DNA of 9,820 nucleotides, from the NCBI GenBank assembly GCA_965369305.1, contig CBDUQG010000041.1:1-9820 (forward strand). Reading direction: 5' to 3'. Under the pieces are notes generated by a model. It saw only the letters and a program-made list of their open reading frames with translations. It made no database searches and had not been told where the DNA came from. Position numbers and translations under genes: made by a program. This document shows, one piece after another, positions 6,762 through 9,820 of this stretch (positions within the stretch are counted from its first letter, which is position 1; the number at the start of each line of letters is the position of its first letter). Source of the DNA: JAFGTE01 sp965369305 (GTDB lineage: Bacteria; Patescibacteriota; Gracilibacteria; UM-FILTER-43-11).

Positions 6762-6778
6762 AAATAGGAATAGGTCAA
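6750..6778 (-). promoter_or_regulatory. Sigma70-like promoter for the 123-aa gene
   Basis: On the minus strand TTGACC (6778-6773, five of six) is 17 nt from TATTAT (6755-6750, five of six). The start site would be near 6743, about 16 nt before the ATG at 6727. The -35 begins 3 nt after the alaS stop codon. No terminator for alaS was found in this 53-nt gap. Confidence 0.65.
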
Positions 6779-6780
6779 GT

Positions 6781-8547
6781 TTATTCGTCGATTAATACCG
6801 CCTTAATCCTCCGCAGCCCAGCACCGATGGATTCCTGCTTTTTGATCTTAAAGGTTGAAAGCTGACCTAGGTGTTCTACATGCGGTCCTCCGCAAAGTTC
6901 CAGGCTCCATGGCCCCATGTTGTAAACTTTTACCTTTTCTTCGTAAGTGTCGGCAAATAGGCCAATGGCATTACGCTTTTTGGCTTCTTCGTAAGGAATG
7001 ATTTCCATGGTCACTTCATGGTCTGAGGCGATGGCGTCGTTCACATATTTTTCGATGGCAGCGACTTGTTCTTCATTCAGTTTTTCGGGATTGGCGAAGT
7101 CGAAGCGAGTTCGTTCGGCTGTGATGTTGGACCCTCGCTGCGTAGCATGAGGACCTACCACCTTAATTAGGGCGGCATGCATCAGGTGAGTGGCGGTGTG
7201 CAATCTGGTAGTTTCCCAACTGTGGTCTTGCAGTCCACCCTTAAACACGCCAGCCCCTTGGGTGCGGGATTTGTCCTTGTGTTCTTGGTAGGCTTTCTCG
7301 AAACCAGCTTTATCTACCTTTAATCCGTTGTCTTCGGCCAGTTCCATGGTCATTTCAATCGGGAAGCCATAGGTGTCGTAAAGCTTGAAAGCGGTTGGTC
7401 CGTCGATCTCTTTGCCATCGAGTTTCTTCATGACCTTATCGAACTCGCGAAGCCCCTGGTTGATGGTGCGGTTGAACTTCTCTTCTTCCTTGGTTAGAGT
7501 TTCGAGAATCTCTTCTTCATGGCGCAGTTCCGGGAAGATATCAGCCATGATGTGGATGATCTTCTTGCCAATCACATGGGTGAAGTTTTCTTCGATGCCA
7601 ATAAGCTTTCCATGACGGATGGCGCGGCGAATTAGGCGGCGCATCACATAACCTTGGTCGTTGTTACTTGGCTTTACCCCGTCACCAGCCATCATGGTAG
7701 CGGCGCGCAGGTGGTCAGCAATGATGCGATAGGATTTCTGCTTTTCTTCGTAGCTGTACTCAGTGAGTGCGCTGATCTTTTCGATGATCGGTATGAAGAG
7801 TTCGGTGTCATAAACCGTTTTCTTTCCTTGAAGTACTGCAGCGGTGCGCTCCAGTCCCATACCGGTATCCACGTTCTTCTGTTCCAGCGGTTCATAACTA
7901 CCGTCATCCTTTTTGTAGTACTGCATAAAAACGTCGTTCCAAATCTCCACCCAGTTCCTTTCATCATTGCCCGGGTTGGAATCTTCCGGTGGATTGCCTT
8001 CGCCCACCCAGTAAAACATTTCGGTGTCTGGACCACATGGTCCGGTTTGGCCGGCTGGACCCCACCAGTTTTCTGATTTGGGCAGGTAAGTAATACGGTG
8101 TTCTGGGATACCCAGGCTTCGCCAGATTTCAGCAGCTTGCTCATCACGTGGTGCGTCATCATCTCCGGCAAAACAAGTAAAACTAAGTTTTTCGACCGGG
8201 ATTCCTAGCCATTTTTCACTGGTCAGAAATTCGTAGCTCCACTCAATGGCGTGTTCTTTAAAATAGTCACCTAAACTCCAGTTGCCCAGCATTTCGAAGA
8301 AGGTCAGATGGGTGTCATCACCGACTTCGTCGATGTCACCGGTTCGGATGCACTTCTGAAAATTGGTCAGCTTGGTGCCAGATGGATGTACTTCACCCAT
8401 CAGATAGGGGACAAGGGGGTGCATTCCCGCTGTTGTAAAAAGAACGGTTGGGTCATTTTCGGGCAAAACAGGAGCACTCGGAATTTGGGCGTGACCCTTT
8501 TCTTTAAAGAAATCAACGAATTTTTGACGAATAACGCGGGCTTCCAT
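6781..8547 (-). CDS. alaS: Alanyl-tRNA synthetase, compact form
   Basis: AlaRS attaches alanine to tRNA-Ala and hydrolyses mischarged Ser/Gly-tRNA. The product has 588 aa against about 875 in E. coli. The class II catalytic core is complete: motif 1 around 27-50, motif 2 around 63-97 (R68) and motif 3 GMGLER (229-234). The tRNA-recognition helices span about 241-430. The editing domain keeps all four zinc ligands, H450 and H454 (HTATH) plus C552 and H556 (CGGPH). Two modules are missing: the beta-barrel segment that normally precedes the editing domain, and everything after the LRRIKAV end of that domain (DHHA1 and C-Ala). Neither junction looks like a frameshift, and no missing part is encoded downstream. 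The start MEARVIRQKFVDFF matches the family N-terminus. An extended -10 promoter lies 36 nt upstream; no Shine-Dalgarno. The stop is TAA. Confidence 0.96.
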   Translation of the reverse strand: MEARVIRQKFVDFFKEKGHAQIPSAPVLPENDPTVLFTTAGMHPLVPYLMGEVHPSGTKLTNFQKCIRTGDIDEVGDDTHLTFFEMLGNWSLGDYFKEHAIEWSYEFLTSEKWLGIPVEKLSFTCFAGDDDAPRDEQAAEIWRSLGIPEHRITYLPKSENWWGPAGQTGPCGPDTEMFYWVGEGNPPEDSNPGNDERNWVEIWNDVFMQYYKKDDGSYEPLEQKNVDTGMGLERTAAVLQGKKTVYDTELFIPIIEKISALTEYSYEEKQKSYRIIADHLRAATMMAGDGVKPSNNDQGYVMRRLIRRAIRHGKLIGIEENFTHVIGKKIIHIMADIFPELRHEEEILETLTKEEEKFNRTINQGLREFDKVMKKLDGKEIDGPTAFKLYDTYGFPIEMTMELAEDNGLKVDKAGFEKAYQEHKDKSRTQGAGVFKGGLQDHSWETTRLHTATHLMHAALIKVVGPHATQRGSNITAERTRFDFANPEKLNEEQVAAIEKYVNDAIASDHEVTMEIIPYEEAKKRNAIGLFADTYEEKVKVYNMGPWSLELCGGPHVEHLGQLSTFKIKKQESIGAGLRRIKAVLIDE

Positions 8548-8583
8548 ATTTACTCAATTACAAGTTACGAGTTAGTGGCCTGA

Positions 8584-8592
8584 ATTATAGCA
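8584..8592 (-). promoter_or_regulatory. Extended -10 promoter for alaS
   Basis: A perfect TATAAT (8589-8584 on the minus strand) is preceded by TGC, giving an extended -10. No good -35 sits at 16-18 nt, where the sequence is taken up by the cupin terminator hairpin. The start site would be near 8577, leaving a leader of about 30 nt before the ATG at 8547. Confidence 0.65.
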
Positions 8593-8598
8593 AAATTT

Positions 8599-8623
8599 AA
8601 AAAGGACGCATATAGCGGCGTCC
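8599..8623 (-). terminator. Rho-independent terminator of the cupin gene
   Basis: Read on the minus strand, GGACGC (8623-8618) pairs perfectly with GCGTCC (8609-8604) around an 8-nt loop and runs into TTTTT (8603-8599), then AAATTTT. It begins 13 nt after the cupin TAA and separates that gene from alaS, whose -10 follows 9 nt later. Confidence 0.8.
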
Positions 8624-8636
8624 ACGCTCGACTTTC

Positions 8637-9260
8637 TTAGTCGCTTTCTCGGTTCCCCGGGATTTTGGCCGAATCAGGAATCGGCCAGTTGAAGATCGGC
8701 CCGAGTGGGTCGGGATCTTCGTACTCTTCGCCCTTGGCGGCAGCTTCTTTGGCGGCTTCAGCTTTTGCTTTGGGGATGTCGATGTAGTCGACATAGCGAA
8801 CCTCATGTTGGCCTTTTTCGCCGATGCGGATGAACTTGTCCTTGGGCCCAGTGGAGTCGATGACGATCACTTGAGCGCTGAAGCAGGTGGTGCGAAGCAC
8901 CTGATGCCAAGTGCCGGGTGGCACAATGATGGTGTCACCTTGTAGCACGGAGACGTGTTTGCCATCATCTCCGACAAGAATGCCCATCTCACCCGAGAGG
9001 ACAGTGTAGATCTCGGTAGCGAACTCGTGTTGATGCAGGTCTTGTCCTGCATACTCGTTGAAGCGGGCCATCTCGTAGCCCCCTACCCCGGTCTCGATGA
9101 CGTCGCCGGGTTCCCAGTTTGGGCTCCTGGCATGTCGTTCCGATTCGGGATAGATGGATTGGACAGCGATCTTGCGACCGTTGCCACCTTCTTGATTGAA
9201 TTTCGCGTCACTCCTGAGGGCGTCCTCAGGAATCACAAGATAGCTGGGTGGTTTTTCCAC
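8637..9260 (-). CDS. Cupin-domain protein, probable metal binding
   Basis: The 207-aa product contains one cupin barrel. Motif 1 is at about 72-90 (GQDLHQHEFATEIYTVLSG), with metal ligands H76, H78 and E83. Motif 2 is GDTIIVPPGTWHQV (108-121), with the fourth ligand H119. All four canonical ligands are present, so a mononuclear metal site is likely; the substrate cannot be read from the sequence. The family includes dioxygenases, isomerases and sensors. About 60 residues precede the barrel, and the C-terminus (about 160-207) is an Ala/Lys/Glu helix followed by a Pro-rich end. The start is GTG at 9260, backed by a strong Shine-Dalgarno six nt upstream, unlike every other gene here. GC content is clearly higher than the neighbours (about 58-62% in two 60-base lines I counted, against 35-38% in lines from ftsZ and the 102-aa gene), suggesting a different history. 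The stop is TAA. Confidence 0.88.
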   Translation of the reverse strand: MEKPPSYLVIPEDALRSDAKFNQEGGNGRKIAVQSIYPESERHARSPNWEPGDVIETGVGGYEMARFNEYAGQDLHQHEFATEIYTVLSGEMGILVGDDGKHVSVLQGDTIIVPPGTWHQVLRTTCFSAQVIVIDSTGPKDKFIRIGEKGQHEVRYVDYIDIPKAKAEAAKEAAAKGEEYEDPDPLGPIFNWPIPDSAKIPGNRESD

Positions 9261-9263
9261 TAA

Positions 9264-9272
9264 CCTTCCTTT
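9264..9272 (-). promoter_or_regulatory. Shine-Dalgarno of the cupin gene
   Basis: AAAGGAAGG (9272-9264 on the minus strand) places AAGGA 6 nt before the GTG at 9260. It is the only well-spaced purine-rich ribosome binding site in the window and decides the GTG start. Confidence 0.75.
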
Positions 9273-9287
9273 CTTGCCCCATTTTAG

Positions 9288-9365
9288 AATACTGAGGGGA
9301 ACCAGTTTCCAAGACTTTAACCCGCCCTGTGCGGATCTCAGACATTGGTGTCCTCAGTATTTTTT
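9288..9365. repeat. Cloverleaf-like inverted-repeat element upstream of the cupin gene
   Basis: AATACTGAGG (9288-9297) is perfectly complementary to CCTCAGTATT (9352-9361). The 54 nt between can form three small arms: GGAA/TTCC (9298-9301 with 9307-9310), CCGC/GCGG (9322-9325 with 9331-9334) and ACA/TGT (9342-9344 with 9349-9351). On the + strand six T (9360-9365) follow. On the - strand it lies in the predicted cupin leader, ending 27 nt before the GTG. It could be a leader regulatory RNA, a small plus-strand RNA with its own terminator, or a DNA palindrome. It has no tRNA features such as the T-loop consensus. The stems are visible; function is unknown. Confidence 0.5.
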
Positions 9366-9375
9366 CCGAACGTGT

Positions 9376-9406
9376 AAAAAAACAATAGGGTGAAATATGG
9401 CCTATT
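9376..9406 (-). terminator. Candidate terminator of the 102-aa gene
   Basis: On the minus strand AATAGG (9406-9401) pairs with CCTATT (9389-9384) around an 11-nt loop, followed by G and seven T (9382-9376). The stem is short and AT-rich, but the T-run is good and it lies 23 nt after the TAG stop. Confidence 0.5.
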
Positions 9407-9422
9407 TTAGATATTTTGTCAA
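9394..9422 (-). promoter_or_regulatory. Candidate promoter for the cupin gene
   Basis: On the minus strand a perfect TTGACA (9422-9417) is 17 nt from CATATT (9399-9394, four of six), which falls in the loop of the candidate terminator. The start site would be near 9387, giving a leader of about 125 nt that contains the inverted-repeat element. Confidence 0.4.
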
Positions 9423-9429
9423 CTTATAG

Positions 9430-9738
9430 CTATTTTGCCACTACCTTTTTCTTTGACGGAAAAGTTTCTTGGTAATCTAATTCAAAAGTTTCTGATACAT
9501 GAGGTTTGCCAAACAACTCCAAATTTCGTGCTCTTATTTCTGATACCAGTTTCCCTAGGCCTTGTATCTCCTCTTGTTCTACTAGTTCATGAAGGGTTAT
9601 TCGAATAGCCATAAGAAGGCTGACAGCTTGCCCTTCTGCTTTGCTTCGCAATTTGTTCGGGCGCTCTGCGTCAGGGAATTTCCGCTTAATTTCTTCCTCC
9701 TCTGATATTAGGAAGTACATTGCCTCATGTCTTTGCAT
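9430..9738 (-). CDS. Unknown 102-aa helical protein
   Basis: I do not recognise this family. The product is predicted mostly helical and soluble. An N-terminal charged segment (YFLISEEEEIKRKFPDAERP, about 8-27) precedes a helix with a hydrophobic face (AVSLLMAIRITLHELVEQEE, about 38-57). A second helix (GLGKLVSEIRARNLELFG, about 60-77) and a Lys-rich end (SKKKVVAK) follow. It does not match the four-helix 23S-rRNA insertion-type proteins I know from similar genomes. The ATG at 9738 has no Shine-Dalgarno. The stop TAG is followed by a candidate terminator. The gene is AT-rich like most of the window and unlike the cupin gene next door. Coding status rests on the open frame and the flanking signals. 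Confidence 0.65.
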   Translation of the reverse strand: MQRHEAMYFLISEEEEIKRKFPDAERPNKLRSKAEGQAVSLLMAIRITLHELVEQEEIQGLGKLVSEIRARNLELFGKPHVSETFELDYQETFPSKKKVVAK

Positions 9739-9803
9739 AGTTATTATCTAGGTTGGGGATGTTTCTATGAAAATATGTCCGTTTGGCGAATTGCTAGGAG
9801 TTC

Positions 9804-9809
9804 ATTATA
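9804..9809 (-). promoter_or_regulatory. -10 element for the 102-aa gene
   Basis: A perfect TATAAT (9809-9804 on the minus strand) would start transcription near 9797, about 59 nt before the ATG. The matching -35 would fall just beyond the window edge, so this cannot be completed. A weaker alternative, GATAAT at 9748-9743, would start the transcript at the ATG itself. Confidence 0.4.
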
Positions 9810-9820
9810 CTGTATTTCCT

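Noticed and set aside
6728..6783. AlaRS shortened by a frameshift or nonsense mutation
   Set aside because: The protein ends cleanly after the editing domain, followed by a promoter and a different gene. No DHHA1 or C-Ala-like sequence is encoded in any frame nearby, and the internal beta-barrel is also missing, indicating a natural compact form.
7654..8076. A + strand protein of 140 aa opposite alaS
   Set aside because: It lies wholly antisense to conserved AlaRS catalytic sequence and has no promoter or family signal, so it is a shadow of a real gene.
9288..9361. A tRNA gene, because of the cloverleaf-like folding
   Set aside because: The outer stem is 10 bp, the arms are 3-4 bp, and there is no T-loop consensus, D-loop GG or CCA-compatible end on either strand.
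1..9820. Mobile element, CRISPR array or defence system
   Set aside because: No transposase, integrase, direct-repeat array, terminal inverted repeats or nuclease/toxin genes are visible; recognised genes are division, pilus ATPase, channel, tRNA synthetase and cupin.

Overview
The window looks like chromosomal DNA from a small-genome bacterium, most likely a Patescibacteria (CPR) lineage. The clues are a very compact alanyl-tRNA synthetase, ftsA and ftsZ followed by a type IV pilus-type assembly ATPase instead of other dcw genes, several short unrecognised proteins, and an almost complete lack of Shine-Dalgarno sequences. The lineage is an inference from these traits; no rRNA or ribosomal protein gene is present to confirm it. 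All genes read through with the standard bacterial code. The nine stop codons are TAA or TAG, with no TGA.

Layout. On the + strand are ftsA (146-1378), ftsZ (1493-2704), a PilB/GspE-family ATPase (true start 2791, to 4446) and an unknown 138-aa protein (4509-4925). The rest is on the - strand, listed here by position: an MscS-type mechanosensitive channel with a long disordered tail (4922-6280), an unknown 123-aa charged protein (6356-6727), a 588-aa AlaRS (6781-8547), a GC-rich cupin protein (8637-9260) and an unknown 102-aa protein (9430-9738). The two strands converge at 4922-4925, where one CTAG supplies a TAG stop to both genes. No gene-free stretch exceeds 300 bases. The longest, 9261-9429, holds a terminator, a promoter and a cloverleaf-like inverted-repeat element in front of the cupin gene.

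How it works together. FtsA (membrane anchor) and FtsZ (tubulin-like GTPase) are a functional pair: FtsZ keeps the C-terminal peptide that docks on FtsA, and FtsA keeps its amphipathic C-terminal helix. The pilus ATPase has its own strong promoter behind a terminator, so it is probably not co-transcribed with ftsZ. MscS would relieve osmotic pressure and AlaRS charges tRNA-Ala. A plausible promoter can be found in front of every gene, so most genes here may be transcribed singly. Five of these promoters (pilB, the 138-aa gene, mscS, the 123-aa gene and alaS) place transcription start only about 15-30 nt from a start codon that lacks a Shine-Dalgarno.

I see no mobile element, CRISPR array, tRNA, rRNA or recognisable defence system. 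This is mainly a housekeeping region. The points most worth checking are the structured element before the cupin gene, the shared promoter/short-leader architecture, the reduced AlaRS and the compositional contrast of the cupin gene.
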